DNA from: Mariprofundus sp. KV
Lineage (GTDB): Bacteria > Pseudomonadota > Zetaproteobacteria > Mariprofundales > Mariprofundaceae
Reading direction: 5' to 3'
Assembly (NCBI RefSeq): GCF_013387475.1
Contig: NZ_VWNB01000003.1
Coordinates: 158,722 to 222,721 of the forward strand
Length of the DNA: 64,000 nt
How positions within the stretch are numbered: the first letter of the stretch is position 1; every line of letters starts with the position of its first letter. The position numbers and the translations under genes are program-made. Under the pieces are notes generated by a model. The model had not been told where the DNA came from. It worked only from the letters and a program-made list of their open reading frames with translations, and searched no databases. Positions 22,641-31,463 of the stretch are shown one piece after another.

Positions 22641-23738
22641 ATGAGCAGTTCACTGTTGCTGCATGCATTATCACTTCATGATCGAATGCTGGAGCCTAAT
22701 CAGCTGCCGGTATCAGGGCATGTGTGGGGCTATGATAAGGAGTGTACCAGTCGCGAAGAGTTTGTCGGCAATGCTCTGAATATGCTCTCACTGCTTGGCA
22801 TTCAAGATGCCGAAATCAGTTGGGAAGATGATATTATGGCCTTTGATGTGAAGCGTAAGGGGCAACCGGTAACGGTGATTATCTCACTGCAGGATGATTC
22901 ACTGACCTCTGATTACCTCTATTTTCTGGGGATCTGGCTGCGCCCGCAATCGGAGAGCCTCTCCGAAGTGGAGCTGCTCAGTGATCAGATCGACTGGCAG
23001 GAGGAGGAGCTGCTGCAGCCGGCCATCTCCTATTCAGTTCGTTTTACTGCAGAGCCACTGCAGGTACCCGACATCAGGAGATTGTTGGGTAGTGAGATCT
23101 TTGCTCAGCGCATTTATGGCGATGCTTTTTATCTCTGTGGTATGACAGAAGCTTATCCCATCCCTTCCGGCAAGTTTGTGATCTCTCCGGCAAGTCATGC
23201 GCAGAATCATCAGCGTTATGAGATTCGTCATGCGCTCTATTCACTGCGTAATCTGATGGGGTTGATGGGCAGTGTGATGAATCTCTATGATCGTATCAGC
23301 GAGAAGGGCGACGCGACCACGCTGTGTCAGGAGATGATGGATTTGATGGCTGCTGTTGAGCGTCAGACGCCAACACCGGCTGAGTGGGATGCGCTTGTCA
23401 GATGTAATGGCTCCATTGCACTGCGACTGGCATCGGAGTCCAATGAGAGTCGTAAGCTACACAGCAGGCTTAAAGGGGTACGCCGACTCTTCGATGTTAT
23501 TCTTGAAGAGCTGGATATCTCTGAAATGCAGGGCATGGCTTCACTGACCAAACGTATGCTGGCCCCGTTTGATCACGTTAAGGATAGTCTTCATAGCTTT
23601 GAAGATATGCTTAATCAGGTTGAAAAGCAGTCGCAGATTCTGCAGCCGTTGATGCACTCTCGCATGCTGGCAGGCCAGCAGCTGCTGCTTGAAAAGCTTA
23701 TCGCATCGAATCAATTGCAGGGTGAGCGTGAGAAGTAA
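22641..23738 (+). CDS. Unrecognised 365-aa cytosolic protein between two ammonium transporters
   Basis: No signal peptide or TM segment. The N-terminal half (to about 190) is mixed alpha/beta. The C-terminal half is strongly helical and coiled-coil-like (RRLFDVILEELDISEMQGMASLTKRML...). The C-terminal pattern weakly recalls DUF3422 proteins, but I cannot assign it. AACAAGGAGG lies 6 nt before the ATG, so it is well translated. Its position between glnK-amtB and a second amt suggests a role in nitrogen signalling or control of ammonium uptake (inference only). Confidence 0.7.
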   Translation: MSSSLLLHALSLHDRMLEPNQLPVSGHVWGYDKECTSREEFVGNALNMLSLLGIQDAEISWEDDIMAFDVKRKGQPVTVIISLQDDSLTSDYLYFLGIWLRPQSESLSEVELLSDQIDWQEEELLQPAISYSVRFTAEPLQVPDIRRLLGSEIFAQRIYGDAFYLCGMTEAYPIPSGKFVISPASHAQNHQRYEIRHALYSLRNLMGLMGSVMNLYDRISEKGDATTLCQEMMDLMAAVERQTPTPAEWDALVRCNGSIALRLASESNESRKLHSRLKGVRRLFDVILEELDISEMQGMASLTKRMLAPFDHVKDSLHSFEDMLNQVEKQSQILQPLMHSRMLAGQQLLLEKLIASNQLQGEREK

Positions 23739-23869
23739 ACGATGCCGGAGCGTGATGCTGTTATTGCCTGACGATCTGTGGCGTCTGTTGAAGCGCTGAA
23801 CTAATTGGCGGTTTCATTGTAAGTGAGTAGAAGTAATAATTCGGATAATAAATAGGGAGTTTTATACAA

Positions 23870-25081
23870 ATGAATACAGCAGGTTTTGATGTCTTTTTTC
23901 TCACCCTGGGTGCAGCCATGGTGTTGGCGATGCATGCAGGTTTCGCTTTTCTGGAAGTGGGGACGGTACGCAAGAAAAATCAGGTGAATGCGCTGGTGCG
24001 TGTGATAACCGATTTTGGTTTCTCTACGGTTGCCTATTTCTTTGTTGGTTTTGCTGTTGCTTACGGCATCAACTTTTTTGCGCCGGTTTCAGAACTTAAC
24101 AAGCTCGCGGATATCTCCAACGGTTACAAAATGGTGCACTTTTTCTTTCTGCTTACCTTTGCCGCAGCTATTCCGGCAATTATCTCCGGCGGCATCACCG
24201 AACGTGTTAAATTTTGGCCCAATGCATTGGCAACGGTGCTGTTGGTAGCTGTGATCTACCCGTTTTTCGAAGGTATGATCTGGAATGGTAATTTCGGTTA
24301 TCAGGCGTGGCTGGAAGCGAACTTTGGTGCTGCCTTCCATGACTTTGCCGGTTCTGTCGTGGTTCATGGTATGGGCGGCTTCCTTGCACTGGGTGCAGTG
24401 GTGTTGCTTGGCGCACGTCGAGGCAGATATAACCGGGAGGGACGCATGATGGCCATCCTGCCATCCAATATTCCTTTCCTGGCGCTTGGTTCATGGATTC
24501 TCTGTGTCGGATGGTTCGGCTTTAACGTGATGAGTGCAGGAACAGCAGAGGGTGCATCGGGTCTTGTCGCGATGAACTCACTGCTGGCGATGGTTGGTGG
24601 TCTGCTGGCAGCGCTTGTGGCTGGTAAGAATGATCCGGGTTTTGTGCACAATGGCGCGCTGGCCGGACTGGTGGCGATCTGTGCCGGCTCCGATATCGTA
24701 CATCCCATTGGAGCACTGACTATTGGCGCGATTGCAGGTGTTGTTTTTGTGATCGGTTTTGAATTTGTTCAGATCAAGCTGAAAATTGATGATGTGCTGG
24801 GAGTGGTTCCACTGCATGGCGTTTGTGGCGCATGGGGCGGTATTGCTGCCGGTATCTTTGGCACGACAGCCATGGGTGGTGCAGGTGGTGTGACATTCAT
24901 GGCGCAGTTGATCGGCACCGTTACCGGCGTTGCTGTTGCTGTTGCCGGTGGTTTTGCTGTCTATGGTCTTGTTAAGGCAACTATGGGTATCCGGCTTTCG
25001 GAAGAGGATGAGCATATGGGGGCGGATCTGGCTATCCATAACATCAGTTCAACACCTGAGCAGGATATGGCGAATCACTGA
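23870..25081 (+). CDS. amt: Second ammonium transporter (Amt family)
   Basis: 403 aa, about 11 TM helices. Signature segments are DFAGSVVVHGMGG and VVPLHGVCGAWGGIAAG, with both pore histidines. It is clearly a different subfamily from the AmtB upstream (N-terminus MNTAGFDVFFLTLGAAMVLAMHAG, and a shorter tail). Having two Amts under one PII-linked cluster suggests division between high- and low-affinity uptake or sensing (inference). Confidence 0.93.
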   Translation: MNTAGFDVFFLTLGAAMVLAMHAGFAFLEVGTVRKKNQVNALVRVITDFGFSTVAYFFVGFAVAYGINFFAPVSELNKLADISNGYKMVHFFFLLTFAAAIPAIISGGITERVKFWPNALATVLLVAVIYPFFEGMIWNGNFGYQAWLEANFGAAFHDFAGSVVVHGMGGFLALGAVVLLGARRGRYNREGRMMAILPSNIPFLALGSWILCVGWFGFNVMSAGTAEGASGLVAMNSLLAMVGGLLAALVAGKNDPGFVHNGALAGLVAICAGSDIVHPIGALTIGAIAGVVFVIGFEFVQIKLKIDDVLGVVPLHGVCGAWGGIAAGIFGTTAMGGAGGVTFMAQLIGTVTGVAVAVAGGFAVYGLVKATMGIRLSEEDEHMGADLAIHNISSTPEQDMANH

Positions 25082-25103
25082 TCTTTGTTGGTTGAATGCT
25101 GTG

Positions 25104-25132
25104 ACGGGCCTGCGGTAACGCGGGCCCGTTTT
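25104..25132 (+). terminator. Terminator after the second amt
   Basis: 11-bp stem ACGGGCCTGCG/CGCGGGCCCGT (one T-G pair) with loop GTAA, then TTTT. Confidence 0.8.
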
Positions 25133-25171
25133 GCACTTGTCTTCAACCTTTGCAGGCGTTAGAAACCGGAC

Positions 25172-26437
25172 ATGCGATTGCTATCTGTTTTTCTACTCTT
25201 TTTCTCACTCACACTGCCTGTTTCTGCTGCCGAATTTGATATCTATCAGTCCGGTTATCGCCCCCTTCAGCTGGGGCTTCTGGTTGCGGTTGAGGATGCA
25301 GAAAATGAACGCCGTCTCTTCAATGGCGTGGTTGGTGACGACCTGGAGTCGAGTCAGTCATTTAAGGTGATTGACCCGCTGGCTTATCTGGCAACCTTTG
25401 AGGATAGCTGGGCCAAGGTTGAGTATGGTGACTGGCGCATTGTCGGTGCCGATATTCTTGCGCTGTGCAAACTGCGCCGGGAGGGGGAGCACTGGAAGGC
25501 GGAGGTGAGGGTTTACGATCTGTTCAGAACCAAGGAGCTGGCCACCGTCACGGTTGAGGGCGGCGCCAATCAGATTCGCAGACTTGCGCACCGGGTGGCT
25601 GATCAGATCTACAGTGCGGCACTCGGAATTCCCGGTTATTTCACCAGCCATATTCTCTACGTGCATAAACGTGGTGATTATTCCGATCTGATCTACATGG
25701 ATCAGGATGGGGCCAACAATCAGGTGGTGGGTAAGAACTTTACACTGCTGTTATCTCCTGACTGGGCACCGGACGGGCAGAAGGTGGCACTCAATACCTA
25801 TGTGGGTAATCGACCACGACTGGAGTTTTTTGATCTACAGAGCGGCAGCCGTACCGCTTTTGGTGAGTTTAAAGGCCTGAACTCTACGCCGGAATTCTCT
25901 CCCGATGGCCGTTATGTGGCAGCGACACTTTCACACAATACCGGTAATACCGATATCCACATCTATGATATTAAAACCAGAAAATGGCGCCGTTTTACCA
26001 CCGATAACGGTATCGATACCACACCGACATGGTCGCCGGACGGCAAATGGATCGCCTTTGTCAGCAATCGCAGCGGTCAGCCCCAGATCTACCGCAAGGC
26101 ACTCTCAGGTGGAAAGGCACAGCTGGTCAGCACCCAGGGGAGCTACAACAGCTCACCTGCCTGGTCTCCAACGGGCGACCGCATTGCCATGATCTCGCTG
26201 AAAAACTGGTCCTATGCTGTGGCAACAGTGCGTCCTGATGGCTCGGATATCCGCTATCTGGTAGCCGGTCAGCGGGTAGAGTCGCCATCGTGGTCGCCTA
26301 ACGGGCAGATGATTCTCTATTCAGCCGAGGAGCACGGGGTTCGCCGTGTTTATCGCGTGCCGAGCTGGGGCGGTAGAAGTGAGCCGGTAACCTCGCCCGC
26401 TGTTGATGCTTCAGATCCGGCATGGTCCCGACACTGA
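25172..26437 (+). CDS. tolB: Tol-Pal system periplasmic protein TolB
   Basis: 421 aa with a Sec signal peptide (about 1-19, SVFLLFFSLTLPVSA). The N-terminal alpha/beta domain is followed by a six-bladed beta-propeller of repeated LSPDWAPDGQKVA / FSPDGRYVAAT / WSPDGKWIAFVS / WSPTGDRIAM / WSPNGQMILYS units. It links Pal to TolA during outer-membrane constriction. Notably tolQRA does not precede it here; it starts 90 bp after an amt. Confidence 0.95.
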   Translation: MRLLSVFLLFFSLTLPVSAAEFDIYQSGYRPLQLGLLVAVEDAENERRLFNGVVGDDLESSQSFKVIDPLAYLATFEDSWAKVEYGDWRIVGADILALCKLRREGEHWKAEVRVYDLFRTKELATVTVEGGANQIRRLAHRVADQIYSAALGIPGYFTSHILYVHKRGDYSDLIYMDQDGANNQVVGKNFTLLLSPDWAPDGQKVALNTYVGNRPRLEFFDLQSGSRTAFGEFKGLNSTPEFSPDGRYVAATLSHNTGNTDIHIYDIKTRKWRRFTTDNGIDTTPTWSPDGKWIAFVSNRSGQPQIYRKALSGGKAQLVSTQGSYNSSPAWSPTGDRIAMISLKNWSYAVATVRPDGSDIRYLVAGQRVESPSWSPNGQMILYSAEEHGVRRVYRVPSWGGRSEPVTSPAVDASDPAWSRH

Positions 26438-26562
26438 TGGTACGTTTAGATGTTAAAAATGTGGATTCCTGATGCAGCAGTTGGCAGAATTCAAGCTTGA
26501 TGGTTGACTAGTAAAAAGGGAATGTCACTATACGCTAACTAGAAGCGCTAAGGGAGAAATAT

Positions 26563-27045
26563 ATGAATTTCAATCGTTCAAAAAAACAGATCCTCCTGGT
26601 AGCTATCGCATCGGCTGGATTGCTGTTTGCGGGCTGTCAGAAGAAAGTTGAAGTGACCGCCGATAAGCCAGCGGCTACTCATTCAACCCATTCAGTACAG
26701 GCATCTGTTGCTAAACCATCCACCAACTCTGTTTACTTTGCTTTTGACAAGTCAGATTTGGATGCGGCGGCAAGAGCAACACTCGATGCCAATGCAGCGT
26801 GGCTGAATGCCAACCGCGATGTAAACGTTACCGTTGAGGGTAACTGCGATGAGCGCGGAAGCCGTGAGTACAACCTGGCACTGGGTCAGCGTCGTGCCGA
26901 TGCTGTTCGTGATTTCCTCTCCTCTCGTGGCGTAAGCGCAGACCGCATTGATACCGTATCATTCGGTGAAGAGCGTGCTGCATGTAAGGGTACTGGCGAA
27001 GCGTGCTGGGCTCAGAATCGTCGTGGTGACATTGTCACCCGCTAA
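26563..27045 (+). CDS. pal: Peptidoglycan-associated lipoprotein Pal
   Basis: 160 aa. Lipoprotein signal with lipobox LFAGC (Cys25), then a short linker and an OmpA-like peptidoglycan-binding domain (VYFAFDKSDLDAAARATLDANAAWL ... GNCDERGSREYNLALGQRRADAV). It anchors the outer membrane to the wall with TolB. GGGAGAAATAT precedes the ATG. Confidence 0.96.
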   Translation: MNFNRSKKQILLVAIASAGLLFAGCQKKVEVTADKPAATHSTHSVQASVAKPSTNSVYFAFDKSDLDAAARATLDANAAWLNANRDVNVTVEGNCDERGSREYNLALGQRRADAVRDFLSSRGVSADRIDTVSFGEERAACKGTGEACWAQNRRGDIVTR

Positions 27046-27070
27046 CTCCATCAACAGTGGACTAGAGAGG

Positions 27071-27103
27071 CGGCCATTGGTTTTTCCAATGGCCGTCCTT
27101 TTG
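27071..27103 (+). promoter_or_regulatory. Perfect hairpin overlapping the cpoB start region
   Basis: 10-bp perfect stem CGGCCATTGG/CCAATGGCCG, loop TTTTT, followed by TCCTTTTG. It lies 25 bp after pal stop and covers both candidate start codons of the next gene (TTG 27077, ATG 27089). It may work as a leaky pal terminator and/or a block on cpoB translation. Confidence 0.6.
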
Positions 27104-27886
27104 TTGTGCTCGGCTCTTTTTTCCGGTTGTGCAAAAGAGGCTCCCGGTCCCCGCTGGGCGGATGATAAAGAGAGCGTTGCTGATTCGATAAGGGCTTTGT
27201 CAAAAGCTCAGGAAATTGCTGAATCAACAGTGCAGATAGAACATATCAAGCTGAATAAACAGCTGAAAGATCTGGAGACTGTCAATCGTACCCAGCAGGC
27301 TCAGATTGATGCGCTGACGGCACGCATTGAAAAACTGCACCGCAAGAGAAAAGTGGTCAGTAAACCTGAGGTGAAAGAGAGTGTTGCTGTCACAGCGCAG
27401 CACCGTACTACACCTGTAAAGGCACCTGAGTTGCCACCGATTCAAGTTAAGCGAGCTGCTGTCGTTGATCGTGCGGCCCATGCGGAAGCTGAGAAGAATG
27501 CCTATACCGCTGCCTATCTGGCACTGAAAAGCGGCCGTTTTGATGAGGCCTCCAAAGGTTTTAATGAGCAGCTGGATGCCTACCCGCAAGGTGAATATGC
27601 CGATCAGGCCTGGTACTGGCTCGGTGAAGCCCGTCTGGCGCAACAGGCGCTGGAAAATGCCCATAATGCATTTAAATATGTAGCTGATCACTATCCTGAA
27701 AGTGTTAAACACGCTTCGGCACTACTGAAGCTTGGTCAGCTCTCCGAGATGGAAGGGAAAAATGGCGTGGCTGTCGAATACTACAACCGCCTGATCAAGG
27801 AACATCCTGAATCTTCGCTGGCTGAACAGGCTCGTGAGGCTCTTGTTGATCTGCAGCTGGGCAGCAGCGTGGAGAATCAGCAATAA
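27077..27886 (+). CDS. cpoB: Cell division coordinator CpoB / YbgF, lipoprotein-like
   Basis: About 269 aa. N-terminal hydrophobic signal with lipobox-like LFSGC, then a coiled-coil helix (LSKAQEIAESTVQIEHIKLNKQLKDL), a Pro-rich linker and three TPR repeats (AAYLALKSGRFDEASKGF, YADQAWYWLGEARLAQ, VKHASALLKLGQLSEMEG). It works with TolA and PBP1B in septal wall synthesis (family). Start is uncertain: TTG 27077 has GAGAGG at good spacing; ATG 27089 or a GTG overlapping pal are alternatives. E. coli CpoB has a cleaved signal, not a lipobox. Confidence 0.85.
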   Translation: MVFPMAVLLLCSALFSGCAKEAPGPRWADDKESVADSIRALSKAQEIAESTVQIEHIKLNKQLKDLETVNRTQQAQIDALTARIEKLHRKRKVVSKPEVKESVAVTAQHRTTPVKAPELPPIQVKRAAVVDRAAHAEAEKNAYTAAYLALKSGRFDEASKGFNEQLDAYPQGEYADQAWYWLGEARLAQQALENAHNAFKYVADHYPESVKHASALLKLGQLSEMEGKNGVAVEYYNRLIKEHPESSLAEQAREALVDLQLGSSVENQQ

Positions 27887-28545
27887 CCGTTTCAGCGTCG
27901 CGTCTTCGCATTCATGAAATCTACGACAGCATCCAGGGTGAAAGTACACTGGCTGGCATGCCCTGCACCTTTATCCGACTGGCCGGCTGCCCTTTACGCT
28001 GCAACTATTGTGATACTACCCAGGCGATCCCAACCGATAGTGGCAGCTGGATGGATATTGATGCCATTATAGAGGATGTTCGTTTGAGAGGCCGCCCGCT
28101 GGTGCTGGTTACCGGTGGCGAGCCACTGGCTCAACGTAATTGTGGCGAGCTGTTAAGAAGGCTGCTTGAGCTTGGTATTGAAGTGCAGCTGGAGACCTCA
28201 GGTGCATACAGTGTGGCGGCAGTGCCTGCCGGGGTGCATCGCATTGTTGATGTGAAAACCCCCGATAGTGGCGAGGCTGATCGCAACCAGCTTGAAAATA
28301 TGAAAATCCTCGGGGCAGGCGATGAGATCAAGTTTGTCATCTGCAGTCGCGGTGATTACGAATGGTCGCGTGATTTTATCCACCAGCATCAACTGGGTGA
28401 GGGCGCAGTGGTTCTGCTCTCAGCGGCATGGAATGCGATCTCCAGCCGCGATCTCTGTGCATGGATGCTGCAAGATGCGCTACCGGCACGCCTGCAGCTG
28501 CAGCTGCATAAGGTGATCTGGGGTGCTGAGGCTTCAGGTGTTTAA
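27883..28545 (+). CDS. queE: 7-carboxy-7-deazaguanine synthase (radical SAM), unusual start
   Basis: Radical SAM enzyme of queuosine/preQ0 synthesis, turning 6-carboxy-tetrahydropterin into CDG. Cluster motif CPLRCNYCD (CxxxCxxC), then VTGGEPLAQ. The conserved N-terminus RIHEIYDSIQGES lies upstream of the first ATG (27958). The frame is open back to a TGA at 27847 with no ATG, GTG or TTG. I infer an ATA start at 27883, because GGAG lies 8 nt before it and it overlaps the cpoB stop (ATAA); ATT 27913 is another option. Followed by queC after 9 bp. Confidence 0.85.
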   Translation: MTVSASRLRIHEIYDSIQGESTLAGMPCTFIRLAGCPLRCNYCDTTQAIPTDSGSWMDIDAIIEDVRLRGRPLVLVTGGEPLAQRNCGELLRRLLELGIEVQLETSGAYSVAAVPAGVHRIVDVKTPDSGEADRNQLENMKILGAGDEIKFVICSRGDYEWSRDFIHQHQLGEGAVVLLSAAWNAISSRDLCAWMLQDALPARLQLQLHKVIWGAEASGV

Positions 28546-28554
28546 GGTGAATCT

Positions 28555-29235
28555 ATGAGTCAGACTAAAGCTGTTGTCCTTCTCTCAGGTGGTCTTGATT
28601 CCAGTACGGCACTGGCCTGGGCGGTTAAAAAGATGGGTTGGTTGTGCCATACCGTTGCCTTTGATTATGGTCAGCGCCACCGCATTGAGCTGCAGGCTTC
28701 TGAAAATGTGGCCCGTTATTTCGGTGTTAAGGACCATCGTGTGATCAACGTGGATATGCGTATGATCGGCCACTCCTCGCTGACTTCTGATATGCCTGTG
28801 CCTAAAGATGAGGCCGGTGGTTCAGATGTGCCGAGCACCTATGTGCCGGCCCGTAATCTTATTTTTCTCTCTCTTGCTGCCGGACTTGCTGAGACAGTGG
28901 GAGCGACCAAGCTGGTGATTGGTGCCAATGTCGTCGATTACTCCGGTTATCCCGATTGTCGTCCTGAGTTTCTTGAGGCTTTTGCCCGTTGTGCCCATAT
29001 CGGTACCAGAGCTGGCAGTGAAGGTGGCGTACTCGATATTGAAGCACCGCTGATCAAGCTGGGTAAGGCTGAAATTATCGCTATGGGGCTTGAGCTCGGC
29101 CTTGATTATGGCTTGACGCGCTCCTGCTACGATCCGCGCCCTGATGGAATGCCGTGCGGCCACTGTGACTCCTGCTATTACAGGCAGCTCGGTTTTCGTG
29201 AGTTGGGTAGCTCAGATCCTCTGCCATACCGCTGA
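28555..29235 (+). CDS. queC: 7-cyano-7-deazaguanine synthase
   Basis: 226 aa. ATP-dependent conversion of CDG to preQ0, the next step after QueE. PP-loop SGGLDSSTAL near residue 12; zinc site CYDPRPDGMPCGHCDSC near the C-terminus (four Cys). Start ATG with AAGGTGAATCT upstream. Forms an operon with queE; queD is not in view. Confidence 0.96.
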   Translation: MSQTKAVVLLSGGLDSSTALAWAVKKMGWLCHTVAFDYGQRHRIELQASENVARYFGVKDHRVINVDMRMIGHSSLTSDMPVPKDEAGGSDVPSTYVPARNLIFLSLAAGLAETVGATKLVIGANVVDYSGYPDCRPEFLEAFARCAHIGTRAGSEGGVLDIEAPLIKLGKAEIIAMGLELGLDYGLTRSCYDPRPDGMPCGHCDSCYYRQLGFRELGSSDPLPYR

Positions 29236-29377
29236 ACAGGCTACCGCAGCAGATCACTGCGGCATTCACAATTCAATAATTTAATCTTCTCTTTTTAACC
29301 TTGGAAGTTGCCTGCACCTCCTCTAGAGTGCCGCACCCCGCAGTGGGAAGCTGTCGGGTTTATTAAGGGGGCCTCTA

Positions 29378-29806
29378 ATGCCAGTTCAACGTACACTATC
29401 TATTATTAAGCCGGACGCTGTAGCCAAGAATGTGATCGGTGACATTATCCGCCGTTTTGAAGAGAACGGTCTCTCCGTGATTGCTACCAACATGACCCAT
29501 CTCAGCGCTGCTGAAGCAGGGCGTTTTTATGCTGTTCATGCCGCTCGTCCGTTCTACGCAGATCTCTGCGCATTCATGAGTTCAGGTCCGATTCTGGCCA
29601 TGGTGCTGGAAGGTAAAAATGCAGTGACGCTTAACCGTCAGCTGATGGGCGCAACCAACCCCAAAGAGGCTGAAGCAGGCACCATTCGTGCTGACCATGC
29701 TGACTCTATCGATGCCAATGCTGTTCACGGTTCCGACTCTGAAGAGAATGCTGCAATTGAAGTTGCTTTCTTCTTTTCTGATCTGGACTTGCATAGCCGC
29801 GGTTAA
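29378..29806 (+). CDS. ndk: Nucleoside diphosphate kinase
   Basis: 142 aa; transfers gamma-phosphate from ATP to NDPs through a phospho-His in NAVHGSDS (about residue 117). [11 protein letters not shown] at the start and [15 protein letters not shown] are family signatures. AAGGGGG precedes the ATG. Followed after 8 bp by lysS. Confidence 0.97.
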   Translation: MPVQRTLSIIKPDAVAKNVIGDIIRRFEENGLSVIATNMTHLSAAEAGRFYAVHAARPFYADLCAFMSSGPILAMVLEGKNAVTLNRQLMGATNPKEAEAGTIRADHADSIDANAVHGSDSEENAAIEVAFFFSDLDLHSRG

Positions 29807-29814
29807 GTTAAAAC

Positions 29815-31341
29815 ATGAATGATGACGTAGTGGGGCAGGTTGATTCCAGGCCTCAGGCCACAGCACAGAGTTCAGAGCAGGTTCTGGTTCGCCGCGAAAA
29901 ACTCACACGTATGCGTGAGGCTGGCGAGGCCTATCCGAACACATGGCGCAGTGACCACACTGTGGCTGCGATTTTTGAGCGCTTTGAAGAGCAGGAGAGT
30001 GAGCTTCTTGATCAGGTCTCACATCGTGTTCGCATTGCAGGCCGTATCATGGCCCACCGCGTTATGGGTAAATCCAGCTTTGTCAAAATCCAGGATGGCA
30101 GTGGACAGATCCAGCTGTTTCTGAATCGTGATGAGCTGGGTGGCCCTGAAATCTACAATCCGACCCGCAAATGGGATCTTGGTGATATTGTCGGTGCAGA
30201 GGGTGTGCTGTTCAGGACCAAGTCCGATGAACTCTCGGTACGCGTCTCGCATATCGAGATGGTCTCCAAATGTCTGCGTCCTCTGCCGGAGAAGTGGCAC
30301 GGACTGGCTGATATCGAAACCCGCTATCGCCAGCGTTATGTCGATCTCATGGTTACGCCTGAGTCGCGTGAGACATTCAGAACACGTTCGAAAGTTGTCT
30401 CGCTGCTGCGGCAGGGTCTTGAGTCTCGTGACTTTATCGAAGTGGAGACACCGATGTTGCAGACGCAACCCGGTGGTGCTGCGGCACGTCCATTTACCAC
30501 CCATCATAATGCTCTGGATATGGAGCTGTTCCTGCGTATTGCACCGGAGCTCTATCTCAAGCGGCTGCTGGTTGGTGGCTTTGAACGCGTGTTCGAGATT
30601 AACCGTAACTTCCGCAACGAAGGGCTGGATGCAACCCATAATCCTGAATTCACCATGGTTGAGTTTTATCAGGCCTATGCCGATTTTACCGATGCTATGG
30701 ATACCACCGAGGCGCTGATTCGTGGCATTGCCGATGGACTTGGTATCACGCTGGTGGAGTGGGAAGGGGTAGATATCGATCTCTCCAAGCCGTTCAGACG
30801 TATTCGTCTTGATGAGTCGGTGTTTGAGAAGCTTCCTGAAGTGCGTGGTCATGCCAATGATAAAGCGCTGCTGGCCACGGTCTGCATGCGTGTGATTCCC
30901 AACTTCAAGCCGTTAATCACCTGGAAGGCGGGCCACTATCTGGTGGCACTGTTTGAAGAGTTTGTTGAACCTGAACTGGATCAGCCGACCTTTATTACCC
31001 ATTACCCTGTTGATGTCTCTCCGCTGGCGCGCCGCAACAACCATGAGCCAACGGTCACAGATCGTTTTGAACTGTTTGTTGCCGGCCGTGAAATTGCCAA
31101 TGGTTTCTCCGAGCTCAACGATCCTGATGATCAGCGTGGCCGTTTTGTAGCGCAGGCACAGGCTAAAGCAGCCGGTGATCTTGAGGCTGCCGGTATCGAT
31201 GAGGATTATCTGCGGGCACTGGAGTTCGGTATGCCTCCGGCTGCCGGTGTAGGTATCGGAGTGGACAGGTTGGTGATGATGTTGACTGGCAACCACTCGA
31301 TTCGTGATGTGTTGCTGTTTCCGCATATGAGGCCGGAATAG
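29815..31341 (+). CDS. lysS: Lysyl-tRNA synthetase (class II)
   Basis: 508 aa. N-terminal OB-fold anticodon domain (VRIAGRIMAHRVMGKSSFVKI). Class II motifs: motif 2 FEINRNFRNEGLDATHNPEFTMVE and motif 3 GVGIGVDRLVMMLT. Full length for bacterial LysS (505 aa in E. coli). Ends at a terminator. Confidence 0.97.
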   Translation: MNDDVVGQVDSRPQATAQSSEQVLVRREKLTRMREAGEAYPNTWRSDHTVAAIFERFEEQESELLDQVSHRVRIAGRIMAHRVMGKSSFVKIQDGSGQIQLFLNRDELGGPEIYNPTRKWDLGDIVGAEGVLFRTKSDELSVRVSHIEMVSKCLRPLPEKWHGLADIETRYRQRYVDLMVTPESRETFRTRSKVVSLLRQGLESRDFIEVETPMLQTQPGGAAARPFTTHHNALDMELFLRIAPELYLKRLLVGGFERVFEINRNFRNEGLDATHNPEFTMVEFYQAYADFTDAMDTTEALIRGIADGLGITLVEWEGVDIDLSKPFRRIRLDESVFEKLPEVRGHANDKALLATVCMRVIPNFKPLITWKAGHYLVALFEEFVEPELDQPTFITHYPVDVSPLARRNNHEPTVTDRFELFVAGREIANGFSELNDPDDQRGRFVAQAQAKAAGDLEAAGIDEDYLRALEFGMPPAAGVGIGVDRLVMMLTGNHSIRDVLLFPHMRPE

Positions 31342-31364
31342 TTTTTTATCGATAACTACTGATT

Positions 31365-31391
31365 AAATGGCCCGTTTTACGGGCCATTTTT
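31365..31391 (+). terminator. Terminator of ndk-lysS
   Basis: 10-bp stem AAATGGCCCG/CGGGCCATTT with loop TTTTA, then T run. Confidence 0.87.
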
Positions 31392-31463
31392 CATTTCGCT
31401 TGCCCCCTCTGGATGAATTCATAACACTCTCTCTCGATATCTTCTGGAGAAGAGGTGCAATCT

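Noticed and set aside
29244..29262. Hairpin CCGCAG/CTGCGG after queC
   Set aside because: Short 6-bp stem without a T run; not a convincing terminator.
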